Assembly: GCF_000821305.1 (NCBI RefSeq)
Contig: NZ_CCXK01000017.1
Coordinates: forward strand, 374,159-438,158
DNA length: 64,000 nucleotides
Direction: 5' to 3'
DNA from: Clostridium culturomicium
Lineage (GTDB): Bacteria; Bacillota; Clostridia; Clostridiales; Clostridiaceae
The notes under the pieces are model-generated. The model saw only the letters and a list, made by a program, of their open reading frames with translations, was not told the DNA's origin and searched no databases. How positions within the stretch are numbered: position 1 is the first letter of the stretch; every line of letters begins with the position of its first letter. Below are positions 25,574 to 35,407 of this stretch, piece by piece. The translations under genes were made by a program, and so were the position numbers.

Positions 25574-27228
25574 AGGTGGAAAATTTAAAATATAGATATC
25601 CTCATACAAAGGAGCTGGCGTTAAACAATATTTCCTTTGAGATTGAAAAAGGTGAATTTATCGGTATTATAGGTGAAAATAATGCGGGGAAAAGTACATT
25701 ATGCCAGGCTCTTATGGGGCTTGTACCTAATTTTTATAAAGGTGCATATGGTGGAAAGGTAGTAATAGATAATATAGAGATTGCGAAGACTCCCATTTGG
25801 AAGTTATGTGAAAAGGTTGGAATGGTATTCCAAAATCCATTTAATCAGCTTACAGGTGCAAAGGATAATGTTTATGAGGAAATTGCATTTGGACTTCAAA
25901 ATCTGGGAATAGAACGTGAAGAGATTCATACTAGGGTGGAGCATGTATTAAGATTATTAGGTATTTATGAATATAAGGATAGGAATCCTTTTGATTTATC
26001 AGGTGGGCAAATGCAGCGTGTTGCTATTGCCAGTATTTTAGCGATGAAGCCTGAAGTAATAGTATTAGATGAACCAACCTCACAACTTGATCCACAGGGA
26101 AGTGAAGAGGTTTTTGAAGCTGTTGATTCACTAACAAAGGCTGGCATAACAGTTATAATGGTAGAACATAAAATTGAAAAAATTGCAGCTTATAGTGATA
26201 AGGTAATGCTTCTTCATAAAGGTAGTTTAATAGCTTATGATAAGCCGGAAGTTATTTTTTCAATGGAAAATTTAATGGACTATGGAGTTGAAGCACCGGC
26301 ATTTACAAGGATTTGCAAGGCTTTAAATTTGAAAAAAGTAAACTCTGAATACTATCCAGTTACATTAAACGGGGCTGATGAACTATTAAAGGACTATAAA
26401 AAATCTGATATATACAACAAGGGGGATGATTTAAATCAAGTTCAGGAAATTATTAAAGTAAAAAATTTGGATTTCTCATATAAGATAGGGAGTCCAATTT
26501 TAAAGAATATCAATCTGAGTTTTGATAATAGACCAACAGCTATAATTGGTCAGAATGGGGCAGGAAAAACAACCTTTGTAAAGTTGATAAAGGGATTGTT
26601 AAAGCCGGTTGGAGGAAATATATATTATGGCGGGAAGGACATTAGTTCACAAACAGTAGCAATGCTAGCTGGAAAGGTAGGCTTTGTTTTCCAAAATCCT
26701 AATGATCAAATTTTTAAAAATAAAGTTATTGATGAAGTTATGTTTGGACCATTAAATATTGGAATGGATGCACAGGTTGCAAGAGAAAAATCAATGGAGG
26801 CTTTAAGTTGTGTAGGTCTTAGTGATTTTGTTGAGGAAAATCCATATGATTTAGGGTTGTCTGAAAGAAAGCTTGTTGCTATAGCTTCTGTGTTGGCAAT
26901 GGATACTGAGATAATAATTTTGGATGAACCTACAATTGCTCAGGATTTTAAAGGACGGGAAATAATTAAAAGTATAGTAAGAAAACTCACAGGAGACGGT
27001 AAGTTAGTGATTACAATAATTCATGATATGGATTTTGTTGCAGAAGTTTTTGAAAGAACTATTGTGTTTGCAGAGGGAAAGGTTTTGTTAGATGGCAAAA
27101 CCAGAGATGTATTTGATGATGGAGAAGTTTTAAGAAGAGCATATTTGGAGCAGCCTCATGTTACACAGCTTTGTAAAAAACTTGGTTATAAGCAGGTTTA
27201 TTTAACAGTAGAAGATTTTATATCATAA
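25561..27228 (+). CDS. ECF transporter fused ATPase (EcfA-EcfA')
   Basis: Two ABC ATPase domains are fused in 555 residues. The first has Walker A GENNAGKST, signature LSGGQMQRV and Walker B VIVLDEPTSQLD. The second, from about residue 300, has Walker A GQNGAGKTT and Walker B IIILDEPTIAQD, but its signature is degenerate (LGLSERKLVAIA where LSGGQ is expected). Only one of the two composite ATP sites may be fully active. I use the GTG at 25561 because GGAGGGG lies six bases before it; an in-frame ATG at 25546 immediately precedes that site. It powers the S and T components encoded upstream. Confidence 0.88.
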   Translation: MAFIKVENLKYRYPHTKELALNNISFEIEKGEFIGIIGENNAGKSTLCQALMGLVPNFYKGAYGGKVVIDNIEIAKTPIWKLCEKVGMVFQNPFNQLTGAKDNVYEEIAFGLQNLGIEREEIHTRVEHVLRLLGIYEYKDRNPFDLSGGQMQRVAIASILAMKPEVIVLDEPTSQLDPQGSEEVFEAVDSLTKAGITVIMVEHKIEKIAAYSDKVMLLHKGSLIAYDKPEVIFSMENLMDYGVEAPAFTRICKALNLKKVNSEYYPVTLNGADELLKDYKKSDIYNKGDDLNQVQEIIKVKNLDFSYKIGSPILKNINLSFDNRPTAIIGQNGAGKTTFVKLIKGLLKPVGGNIYYGGKDISSQTVAMLAGKVGFVFQNPNDQIFKNKVIDEVMFGPLNIGMDAQVAREKSMEALSCVGLSDFVEENPYDLGLSERKLVAIASVLAMDTEIIILDEPTIAQDFKGREIIKSIVRKLTGDGKLVITIIHDMDFVAEVFERTIVFAEGKVLLDGKTRDVFDDGEVLRRAYLEQPHVTQLCKKLGYKQVYLTVEDFIS

Positions 27229-27239
27229 ATTGAGAATAT

Positions 27240-27278
27240 AAATATAACCTTATGTTTAACATGAGGTTATATTTTTTT
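27240..27278 (+). terminator. Terminator of the ECF operon
   Basis: ATATAACCTTATG-type stem (ATATAACCT with AGGTTATAT, plus an inner extension) is followed by TTTTTTTG. Confidence 0.8.
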
Positions 27279-27289
27279 GTTTCAGAATA

Positions 27290-27745
27290 ATATTCGTGTT
27301 TAAATGTAGTAATTTATATTTAAATGTAGAAATTTGTAATGAGACTAAAAGTGAAAAATAAAAAAATAATTAAAGCTGAAGTGAGATTTATTTAAAATAA
27401 TTAAAAAATGTTAAAATAAAGGAGTGGATTTTATCTTTTATATTAAATAGTTGTTTTTACATATAAGAAAATATGTAAAAAATATATAAATAAAATATAG
27501 TTAAAATATTGATAAATTGCTTTCTAGTAGATTATACAACAAAATAAGCAATAAATTGTCGAAAATAAAATTAATAAATTGTTAAGTTGTGTATTACAAT
27601 TAGGAATTTTCAATAAATATTTAACATTATTATAAATTTTATTATTGTGTTAATTGTGTGATGGTGGTAAAATAAAGAAAAGATAAAAAGACGAACATTA
27701 ATACAGAAATACAGATGAAACAATCGTATTTGAAAGGGGCAGCTG
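27290..27745. other. Long AT-rich leader before the nucleoside ABC operon
   Basis: About 455 bp hold no ORF with a start signal. A direct repeat TTTAAATGTAG-N-AATTT occurs twice near 27300-27340. I looked specifically for a purine or other riboswitch because of the downstream genes and did not see one. AAAGGGGC precedes the ATG at 27746. Confidence 0.4.
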
Positions 27746-29275
27746 ATGGGTAAGGTTTTAGAGGTAATAGATTTAACTAAAATATATGATGGCGGTATTC
27801 TTGCAAATCATAATGTAAACTTTTCTGTTGATGAAGGTGAAATTCATGCTCTAGTTGGTGAAAATGGTGCTGGTAAGAGTACTTTAATGAAAATGTTATT
27901 TGGACTAGAGTCAATTACAAGTGGAAAAGTTATAGTGAATAATAAAGAAGTAAAATTTGTATCAAGTAAGGATGCTATAGATCATGGTATAGGAATGGTG
28001 CATCAGCATTTTATGCTAGTAGGTTCTTTATCTGTAGCTGATAACTTAACCTTAGGAGTTAAGGGACGTGGATTTTTCCAAGATAAAACTAAAGCATTAA
28101 AGGAAACCCGAGAAATAGCAAAAAAATATAATTTTGATATTGATGCAGACAAGCTTGTTAGAGATATAAGCGTTGGTATGAAACAAAAACTTGAGATATT
28201 AAAAGTTTTATATCGTGGAGCTAAAATAATAATTTTGGACGAGCCAACAGCTGTTTTAACTCCACAAGAAACAGAGGAACTTTTTGAAAAGTTAGTTGAA
28301 TTGAAAAAACAAGGATTAACCATAATATTTATTTCTCATAAGTTAAATGAAGTAAAGCAGTTGTGCGATAGAGTTACTATATTAAAAAATGGTAAGACGA
28401 GAGGAACTTATTTAACTAAGGATGTTACAGAAGAAGAGATATCAAGATTGATGGTTGGAAGAGATGTAGTATTTGAATATAACAGAAAAGTTATGAATTC
28501 TAAAAAAGAACTACTTAAGTTAGAGAATATGGAGTATACAGATTATTTTGGTGTAAAAAGACTCGATGGCGTATCATTAAAGGTTAATGATGGTGAAATT
28601 GTTGGTATTGCAGGAGTTGAAGGAAATGGTCAAAGTGAACTCATTGAAATCATTATGGGAAGTATGAAACCAGAAGCAGGAAAAGTTATTTTTCAGGGAA
28701 AAGACATTACAGGTAAAAATACAGGATTCATACGTGAAGAAGGAATTTCTTTTATTCCAGAAGACAGGCTTTTCAATGGTTGCGCTGAGGAAATGAGCGT
28801 GGGAGATAATTTAATTGTTTCTAATATAGCTTCATTCACAAATAAGCTTGGAATAATAAATGAGAAGAAAGTAAAAGAGCATTGTAAGGAACTTATCAAA
28901 AAATATTTAGTTAAAACAAAAGATGAAAATCAAAAAATTAAAGGTTTATCAGGTGGTAACATTCAAAAGGCTATTGTCGCAAGAGAGTTTAGTGCGCCAA
29001 GTGAATTATTAATAATTAGCCAGCCTACTCGTGGAGTGGATGTTGGAGCCATAGAATTTATACATAAAAAAATCTTAGAAAAGCGTGAGGATGGAAAGGG
29101 AATACTTCTCGTTTCGGCTGATTTAAGTGAATTAATAGGTCTAAGTGATAGAATTTTAGTTATGCATAAAGGGAAAGTTGTTGCTGATTTAAACAACACT
29201 AAAAGAGTAAGTGAAGAAGAACTGGGCCTTTATATGTTAGGTGTAAAGACTAAGGAGGTATCAGCAAATGGATAA
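27746..29275 (+). CDS. Nucleoside/sugar-type ABC transporter, double ATPase subunit
   Basis: This 509-residue protein has two ABC domains like NupA and RbsA. The first has Walker A GENGAGKST, a modified signature (ISVGMKQKLEIL) and Walker B IIILDEPTAVLT. The second begins near residue 255 with an aberrant Walker A region (GVEGNGQSE), signature LSGGNIQKAIVARE, and SQPTRGVDVG. With two permeases and a BMP-type binding lipoprotein in the same operon, it fits the nucleoside importers related to Lactococcus BmpA-NupABC. It overlaps the next gene by eight bases. Confidence 0.87.
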   Translation: MGKVLEVIDLTKIYDGGILANHNVNFSVDEGEIHALVGENGAGKSTLMKMLFGLESITSGKVIVNNKEVKFVSSKDAIDHGIGMVHQHFMLVGSLSVADNLTLGVKGRGFFQDKTKALKETREIAKKYNFDIDADKLVRDISVGMKQKLEILKVLYRGAKIIILDEPTAVLTPQETEELFEKLVELKKQGLTIIFISHKLNEVKQLCDRVTILKNGKTRGTYLTKDVTEEEISRLMVGRDVVFEYNRKVMNSKKELLKLENMEYTDYFGVKRLDGVSLKVNDGEIVGIAGVEGNGQSELIEIIMGSMKPEAGKVIFQGKDITGKNTGFIREEGISFIPEDRLFNGCAEEMSVGDNLIVSNIASFTNKLGIINEKKVKEHCKELIKKYLVKTKDENQKIKGLSGGNIQKAIVAREFSAPSELLIISQPTRGVDVGAIEFIHKKILEKREDGKGILLVSADLSELIGLSDRILVMHKGKVVADLNNTKRVSEEELGLYMLGVKTKEVSANG

Positions 29276-30371
29276 GAATAAAAAAAATCGTGACTATCAT
29301 GGACTTCTTAGAATAGTATGTTCTATTTCTATAGCATTAGCTTTTGCTTTTATAGTTATTTGTTTAATTACAGATGATCCGGGGTTAGCTATTTCTAAAT
29401 TGTTAACGGGACCATTTCAATCAAAAAGAAGCTTTTTTAATGTAGTTGAGAGAATGATTCCTCTTGTATTTACTGGACTGGCAATGAACGTAATTTACAA
29501 AAGTGGATATTTTAATATGGGCGCAGATGGATCTTTATATATGGGTGGAGTTATCGCAGCATTCATAGCACTAAAGTTTCCAATAGCTAATGGGATAAAT
29601 CAAGCATTGATTCTTACTGTGGCAGCAATTACTGGTGGTCTTATATGTATGCTTCCGGTAATTATAAAGAAGTATACAAATGCAAATGTAACAGTGTTAT
29701 CAATTATGTTTAACTATATATTTTATTATATTGGAGTTGCAATTGTCAGCAACACACTTCTTGAAAAGGGAGCAGGCTGGAGAAGTTATGAGTTCCCATC
29801 AACTGCGAAGTTAGGAAAATTAATAGAAGGTACAAATATGCACTGGGGCTTCATAATTATGATTGCAGTAGTGATATGTATAGTAATTTTAATGAATAAG
29901 ACATCTTTTGGTTATAAGCTGAAAGTAACAGGAATGAATAAAAACTTTGCAAAAGCGTCAGGCATAAACACAGTTAAAACAATTCTCCTTGCTCAATTTG
30001 TTGGAGGTATGCTTGCTGGTATGGGTGGAGCTATAGAAATGATAGGTCTAAATAAGCGTTTCACATGGCAGAATCCAGTTAATTATTTGTGGGATGGAAT
30101 ATTGGTTAATCTTCTAGCAGGGAGTAAGCCACAGTTAGTACCAATAGCTGCATTTGGTCTTTCATATTTAAGAGTTGGAGCAGATATAATGTCTAGATCA
30201 ACGAGCATAGATACAGAAATAGTAGCAATAATACAAGGAATTATAATTTTATTGGTTGCTTCTGAAAGATTTTTACATGGTTTGAAAGTGCGTCAAGAAC
30301 AAAAGGAAGCATTAAGAGAAGCGGAAGAAACATTAACTGTAGAAACTGGAGTACAAGGAGGAAGGATTTAA
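29268..30371 (+). CDS. Nucleoside ABC transporter permease 1
   Basis: The 367-residue protein has about nine to ten membrane helices and matches the BPD_transp_2 permease family. The conserved patches are GYFNMGADGSLYMGGVIAAF near residue 80 and the cytoplasmic loop GMNKNFAKASGINT near 222. It starts inside the end of the ATPase gene (AAGGAGG eight bases upstream) and is followed after one base by the second permease, so the two are translationally coupled. Its C-terminal tail is charged. Confidence 0.87.
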   Translation: MDKNKKNRDYHGLLRIVCSISIALAFAFIVICLITDDPGLAISKLLTGPFQSKRSFFNVVERMIPLVFTGLAMNVIYKSGYFNMGADGSLYMGGVIAAFIALKFPIANGINQALILTVAAITGGLICMLPVIIKKYTNANVTVLSIMFNYIFYYIGVAIVSNTLLEKGAGWRSYEFPSTAKLGKLIEGTNMHWGFIIMIAVVICIVILMNKTSFGYKLKVTGMNKNFAKASGINTVKTILLAQFVGGMLAGMGGAIEMIGLNKRFTWQNPVNYLWDGILVNLLAGSKPQLVPIAAFGLSYLRVGADIMSRSTSIDTEIVAIIQGIIILLVASERFLHGLKVRQEQKEALREAEETLTVETGVQGGRI

Positions 30372-30372
30372 T

Positions 30373-31287
30373 ATGGATTTTATAATGTCACCAAATTTCT
30401 GGTTTGCTGTATTAAGAGCAACAACTCCTGTATTGTTCGCCACACTCTGTGCGAATATAGTTAGTAAATGTGGAATGGTAAATTTAGCAATTGAGGGTAC
30501 AATGCTAATTTGTGCCTTTACTGGAACAGTTGTAAGTGCGTATAGTCAAAGCTTGCTTATTGGATGTCTGGCAGGTTTAGCAGCAGGAGTTATAACATCG
30601 TGGATATTAGGGTATTTTTCAATAAAAATGAAAGCAAATATGGTAGTGTCAGGTGTTGCAATAAACTTAGCGGCAAATGGAGGGACTATATTTATGCTTG
30701 CAACTTTAACGGGTGATAAAGCTGTAAGTACATCTTTAAATAGTTTATCTTTCCCTAATATAAATATTCCTATAATTGAAAATATACCAGTCATAGGGGA
30801 AATATTTTCAGGACATAATGCCTTGACATATTTAGCATGGATTAGCGTTGTTGTGTTATACATATTGATTTTTAAAACTGAATTAGGGGTAAAGATCAGA
30901 GCTGTCGGAGAAAATGAGATAGCTGCAAAATCAGTAGGAATTAATACTACAAGAACAAAATTTATTTCTCTTGCTATTGGAGGTATTCTTGCAGGATTTG
31001 GAGGAATGTATCTTTCAATGGGATATCTTTCAGTATTTACTGCTGGAATGGTATCAGGAAGAGGTTACTTAGCCTTAGCAACTGATTCAATGGCTGGTTC
31101 GAATCCTATTGGTGGATTATTAAGTTCTTTAATTTACGGATTCTCTGATTCGGTTTCAATATATTTACAACAAAGTAATATACCTTTAGAGCTTATAAGA
31201 GCATTTCCATATATATTCATAGTAGTAATTTTAATCATTTTTACTGTAATAAAAAATAAGAAACATAATGTGACAATAGAGATATAA
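30373..31287 (+). CDS. Nucleoside ABC transporter permease 2
   Basis: The 304-residue protein is the second BPD_transp_2 permease, with the shared CGMVNLAIEGTMLICAFTG patch near residue 35 and the VGENEIAAKSVGINTTRTK loop near 180. The heterodimer of this and the preceding protein should form the pore. AAGGAGGAAGG lies about eight bases before the ATG. Confidence 0.87.
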   Translation: MDFIMSPNFWFAVLRATTPVLFATLCANIVSKCGMVNLAIEGTMLICAFTGTVVSAYSQSLLIGCLAGLAAGVITSWILGYFSIKMKANMVVSGVAINLAANGGTIFMLATLTGDKAVSTSLNSLSFPNINIPIIENIPVIGEIFSGHNALTYLAWISVVVLYILIFKTELGVKIRAVGENEIAAKSVGINTTRTKFISLAIGGILAGFGGMYLSMGYLSVFTAGMVSGRGYLALATDSMAGSNPIGGLLSSLIYGFSDSVSIYLQQSNIPLELIRAFPYIFIVVILIIFTVIKNKKHNVTIEI

Positions 31288-31352
31288 GAGCATATTGCTT
31301 CCATTTGGAGGTTATATATAAATAAAAGTTATATACTTAGGAGGAATTTAAA

Positions 31353-31928
31353 ATGTCAAACACGTATTATGATCCATGGTCAAACACTTTAACAAAAAAT
31401 GGTGTAGAGGCAGACTTAGTTATTTCAGCAATGCAAAAATGTATACGTAGAGGTGAGGAAGATAAGGCTTTACGTATGGCTTATGAATTATACATAACTT
31501 CAAACTTCCATGAAGAAAAAATGTGGAATAGATTATTAGTAATAAGTGTAGAAGATATAGGATTTGGAGATGTTACTGCACCAAATTTTGTATATACAAT
31601 GAATCAGTTAAGAAAAGAATTCCCATATGGTGATGGAGACAGACCAATATTCTTTATGCATGCCATCCGTTATATGTGTAAATGTAAAAAAGAACGTTCA
31701 ACAGACCAAATAAAGAACATAATCATGAAGGAATTTGAAAAAGGATATAAGGTTGAAATTCCTGATTATGCTATGGATATGCACACTATAAAAGGAAGAG
31801 AAATGGGAAGAGATGTATTCTATTTCTTAAATGAAGCAAGTAAGGTTGAACCACTTTGGGAAGAGTATGATGACTCTTATCGTCAACAATTAATTAAAAT
31901 GTGTGAAGAAGAAGTAAATCAAAAATAG
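31353..31928 (+). CDS. Free-standing RarA/MgsA C-terminal-like domain protein
   Basis: The 191-residue protein resembles the helical C-terminal part of the RarA (MgsA) AAA+ protein and clamp-loader relatives, without any ATPase domain. It has DLVISAMQKCIRRGEEDKAL (family: isolated S..I.RG..D.AL pattern) and NRLLVISVEDIGFGD (family: RRL.I.A.EDIG..D). No P-loop, membrane helix or signal peptide is seen. Its place between permease and binding-protein genes of the nucleoside transporter is unexpected; the frame has AGGAGG seven bases before the ATG. The function could be regulatory or in nucleotide metabolism, but this is open. Confidence 0.7.
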   Translation: MSNTYYDPWSNTLTKNGVEADLVISAMQKCIRRGEEDKALRMAYELYITSNFHEEKMWNRLLVISVEDIGFGDVTAPNFVYTMNQLRKEFPYGDGDRPIFFMHAIRYMCKCKKERSTDQIKNIIMKEFEKGYKVEIPDYAMDMHTIKGREMGRDVFYFLNEASKVEPLWEEYDDSYRQQLIKMCEEEVNQK

Positions 31929-31973
31929 AAATCAACTTTGTTAAGGTATAAATATGAATAAGGGGTGTAAGAT

Positions 31974-33068
31974 ATGAAAAAAATTACAGCATTAGTATTA
32001 GCAGCAGCTATGTCTATGACTATGTTAGTTGGTTGTGGGAGTAAGGGGAATGGAGATGGAAAACCTTCAGGTTCCGATGAGAAGGTTGTAGTAAAATTTT
32101 TAGGAAAAGCCTTTGGAGACAAGTCTTACTGGGATAGTGCAAAAGAGGGAGTAGAAAGAGCAAAAACTGATTTTGCTGATAAAGCAGATATAGAAATTGT
32201 TGAAACTACTGCAGATGAACAAAAGCATTTATCTGCGATGTATGAAGCTGTAGACGCAGGTGCAGATTATATTATTACTGCTGACTTTGTAGATAATCTA
32301 ATGGAAGTAGCAGAAGCTAATCCAGATGTTAAGTTTATAACATGGGATGAACCAATCGAAGGGGTAGATAATATATATTCTATTGGATTCCAAACATCAG
32401 AAGCTGCATTTTTAGGTGGAATAGTTGCTGCTGACATAGCTTCAGGAGATTTAGAAGGTACAAGTGAAGAGAAAAGAATTGGTTTTGTTGGAGGAATGGA
32501 CGAAACTCCAGTAATTCAAGAGTTCTTAGCTGGATATTTACAAGGGGCTAAGTTCTATGATGAATCAGTTAAATTTGATGCATCTTATGTAGGTAGCTGG
32601 TCAGATTCAGCAAAAGCAAAGGAATTAGCTTTTGCTCAATTTAACAATTCTAAAGATGATGTTATATTTGCATGTGCTGGTTCTTCAGGAATAGGTGCTA
32701 TAGAAGCAGCTGCAGAAACAGGAAAATATATAATTGGCGTTGATGCTGATCAATCAGAGCTTTATGTTGGAAAAGATGAAAGAAAAGTATTTGTTACATC
32801 TGTTCTTAAATTAATTGGTAATGCGTTATATGGTGCCATAGAAGATGCTGTTACTGGAGAATATAAAAGTGGTTATGAGATTTTAGGTTATGCTGATGGA
32901 GTTGTTGATATAGTTAAAAACGATTTATATGAGCAATATGTTTCTGAAGCAGGTAAAGCAAAAATTAAAGAAGCTGAAGAAGGCTTAAAAGCTGGTACTG
33001 TTGAAGTTAAGAGCATAATGGGAAAAAGTCAAAAGGAAATAACAGAATTTATAAATCAATTCAAATAA
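31974..33068 (+). CDS. BMP-family nucleoside-binding lipoprotein
   Basis: The 364-residue protein has a signal peptide ending in the lipobox MLVGCGSK, so it should be lipid-anchored outside the membrane. The mature part has the BMP/Med (PnrA-like) periplasmic-binding fold, with GKAFGDKSYWDSAKEGVERA and FVGGMDETPVIQEFLAGYLQG as typical patches. PnrA-type proteins bind purine nucleosides, and the neighbouring NupA-like ATPase and permeases agree with that. It is the last gene of the operon, closed by a strong terminator. Confidence 0.88.
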   Translation: MKKITALVLAAAMSMTMLVGCGSKGNGDGKPSGSDEKVVVKFLGKAFGDKSYWDSAKEGVERAKTDFADKADIEIVETTADEQKHLSAMYEAVDAGADYIITADFVDNLMEVAEANPDVKFITWDEPIEGVDNIYSIGFQTSEAAFLGGIVAADIASGDLEGTSEEKRIGFVGGMDETPVIQEFLAGYLQGAKFYDESVKFDASYVGSWSDSAKAKELAFAQFNNSKDDVIFACAGSSGIGAIEAAAETGKYIIGVDADQSELYVGKDERKVFVTSVLKLIGNALYGAIEDAVTGEYKSGYEILGYADGVVDIVKNDLYEQYVSEAGKAKIKEAEEGLKAGTVEVKSIMGKSQKEITEFINQFK

Positions 33069-33070
33069 GA

Positions 33071-33098
33071 AAAAGCCTCGGATAACGAGGCTTTTTTA
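33071..33098 (+). terminator. Terminator of the nucleoside ABC operon
   Basis: AAAAGCCTCG/CGAGGCTTTT with a 5-nt loop is followed by further T residues. Confidence 0.93.
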
Positions 33099-33185
33099 TT
33101 AATAAATAAAATATTAAGAAAATTAGAAAAATAAATTGATATGTGCGCAAAAAAATAGTAAAATTGTAATGGGGGTGGAATCAAA

Positions 33186-33572
33186 ATGTTTGAAATTGGA
33201 AAAGTATATAACAAAACGCAACTTCATGAACAATTTGGTGCACAAGAGATAAAAAGTATGATTACACAGAAGAATTTTCCTCCGATAATGATAGTCACAG
33301 GTGATAGAGCAAAAATTTATGGTGACAGCGGTGAATGGATTTCCGAGGATACATATGTATACACTGATCATTTGTTAAATAGCAAACTAAATTTAAAGCC
33401 TGAAAGCAAAGAGCATGCTATTGATGAGGGGGATGTATACCTATTCAAGCATGTTAATGAAGAAAAGGTTGAGTTTGAAAATAAAATGAAGCTTGTAAAG
33501 TTGAGAATTGAAACAGGCTATGATGAAGAAGGTAGTTATACAGAAAGAATAAGATATGAATTGAAAAAATAA
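33186..33572 (+). CDS. Hypothetical protein, 128 residues
   Basis: I do not recognise a family. The protein is soluble and charged, starts MFEIGKVYNKTQLHEQFG, and has a beta-rich middle with GDSGEWISEDTYVYT. It ends with a Lys/Glu-rich helix and LRIETGYDEEGSYTERIRY. GGGGGTGG precedes the ATG by about seven bases, and a terminator follows at 33588, so it is a single-gene unit. The N-terminal pattern is loosely like proteins annotated as restriction-endonuclease-related, which I do not regard as evidence. Confidence 0.65.
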   Translation: MFEIGKVYNKTQLHEQFGAQEIKSMITQKNFPPIMIVTGDRAKIYGDSGEWISEDTYVYTDHLLNSKLNLKPESKEHAIDEGDVYLFKHVNEEKVEFENKMKLVKLRIETGYDEEGSYTERIRYELKK

Positions 33573-33587
33573 TTAATTTAAAAGTGA

Positions 33588-33622
33588 AACTCTCTAGAGA
33601 TAATTCTAGGGAGTTATTTTTA
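33588..33622 (+). terminator. Terminator after the 128-residue gene
   Basis: AACTCTCTAGA/TCTAGGGAGTT (one G-U pair, 6-nt loop) is followed by ATTTTTATTT. Confidence 0.85.
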
Positions 33623-33730
33623 TTTAAATATATTTATAATTATTTTCGCAATAAAGATTTAAATATAAAGATATGACAAATAATATGAGTAATAATAAAT
33701 GAACGACTTTAAACGAAGGGAAGGGATCTG

Positions 33731-35395
33731 ATGGAAGAAAAAAAATATTTAAAAGTAATACCTTTAGGTGGTTTAGGTGAAATAGGAAAAAATATTACGG
33801 CAATAGAATATGAGGATGAAATAATAGTTATTGATTGTGGAATTGCATTTCCGGATGAGGATATGTACGGAGTGGATTTGATAATTCCGGATATATCATA
33901 TTTAAAGGAGCATTCATCAAAGGTAAAAGGTTTCTTTTTAACTCATGGTCATGAGGATCACATTGGGTCATTGCCGTATGTTCTAAAGCAGCTTAACGCA
34001 CCTATATATGGCACCAGATTGACATTAGGCATAGTAGGAAATAAGCTTAAAGAACATGAAATGTTAAGTGAATGTAAACTTAATAATGTGGAAGCAGGAG
34101 ATATAATTAAACTTCAGAAAATGCAAGTTGAATTCATTAGAAACACACATAGTATTGCAGATTCATGTTCACTTGCTATACATACACCAGCTGGGGTGGT
34201 TCTTCATACAGGAGATTTTAAAATAGATTACACACCTATTGATGGAAAAATAATGGATTTAGAAAGGTTTGGGGAGCTTGGAAGAGAAGGAGTTCTTCTT
34301 TTAATGGCTGATAGTACTAACGTAGAAAGACAAGGGTATAGTTTATCAGAAAAATCTATTGGTCACACATTAAATAAGATTTTCTCAACTGCTGAGGGGA
34401 GGGTAATAGTTGCAACCTTTGCATCCAATATTCACAGAATGCAGCAAATTGCTAATGCATCTATTATTCACAATAGGAAAATTGCATTTATCGGAAGAAG
34501 CATGGAGGGAATCTCTAAAGTAGCTATGGATTTAGGTTATTTGCATATTCCGGAAGATATTTTGATTGATGTTGATGAAATAGGAAATTATAATAATGAA
34601 AATATAACAATTATTACGACAGGAAGCCAAGGGGAGCCCATGGCAGGACTTGCAAGAATAGCTTTTTCAAATCATAGAAAGATTCAACTTGAGAAAAATG
34701 ATTTATTTATTATTTCTGCATCTCCAATTCCTGGAAATGATAAGCTTATAGGTAGGGTAATAAATGAACTTTATAAAAGAGGAGCAGAAGTTATTTATGA
34801 AGCCTTAGAGGATGTTCATGTTTCAGGCCATGCTTATCAAGAAGAACTAAAACTTATTCATACTTTAGTGCAGCCTAAATATTTTATGCCAGTACATGGA
34901 GAGTATAGACATTTGAAACATCATAAGGATTTAGCAATATCTTTGGGAATGGAAGAAAAAAACATTTTTATTTTAGGAACTGGTGATGTTCTTCAATTAA
35001 GCAGAGATGAAGCTAAAAAATGTGGAAGAGTAAGTACTGGTTTAGTATTTGTTGACGGTATAGGTGTTGGAGATGTTGGAAATATTGTCTTGAGGGATAG
35101 AAGATATTTAGCACAGGACGGAATGCTTACGGTTGTAATTGCAATTGAAGCTGAATCTTATTCCATAATAGCTGGACCAGATATTATCACAAGGGGATTT
35201 GTATATGCTAAGGAAGCAGAAGCTATGATTAAGGAGTGTAAAGAAATTGCACGTAAAGAAGTAGAGTGTGCTTTAAGTAGTCAAGTTAAAGAATGGTATG
35301 TATTAAAGTTAAATATTAAAAGGTCCTTAGAACATTATTTATATGGACAGACCAAGAGAAGGCCAACGATTTTCCCAATAATTATGGAGATTTAG
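33731..35395 (+). CDS. rnj: Ribonuclease J
   Basis: RNase J is a metallo-beta-lactamase-fold ribonuclease with 5' exo- and endonuclease activity, central to mRNA decay and rRNA maturation in Gram-positives. The 554-residue protein has the metal-binding motif LTHGHEDHIG, the later HTGDFKIDYTP and the C-terminal VSGHAYQEELKLIH and MPVHGEYRHL motifs of the beta-CASP region. Length and order match RNase J1/J2; I do not decide between paralogues. GAAGGGAAGGG lies before the ATG. Confidence 0.95.
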   Translation: MEEKKYLKVIPLGGLGEIGKNITAIEYEDEIIVIDCGIAFPDEDMYGVDLIIPDISYLKEHSSKVKGFFLTHGHEDHIGSLPYVLKQLNAPIYGTRLTLGIVGNKLKEHEMLSECKLNNVEAGDIIKLQKMQVEFIRNTHSIADSCSLAIHTPAGVVLHTGDFKIDYTPIDGKIMDLERFGELGREGVLLLMADSTNVERQGYSLSEKSIGHTLNKIFSTAEGRVIVATFASNIHRMQQIANASIIHNRKIAFIGRSMEGISKVAMDLGYLHIPEDILIDVDEIGNYNNENITIITTGSQGEPMAGLARIAFSNHRKIQLEKNDLFIISASPIPGNDKLIGRVINELYKRGAEVIYEALEDVHVSGHAYQEELKLIHTLVQPKYFMPVHGEYRHLKHHKDLAISLGMEEKNIFILGTGDVLQLSRDEAKKCGRVSTGLVFVDGIGVGDVGNIVLRDRRYLAQDGMLTVVIAIEAESYSIIAGPDIITRGFVYAKEAEAMIKECKEIARKEVECALSSQVKEWYVLKLNIKRSLEHYLYGQTKRRPTIFPIIMEI

Positions 35396-35407
35396 TAGTG
35401 TAAAGAT

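Noticed and set aside
27290..27745. Purine or other riboswitch before the nucleoside ABC operon
   Set aside because: I looked for the UUUCUACC/GACUA-type core and other known cores and found none; only AT-rich sequence with a short direct repeat is present.
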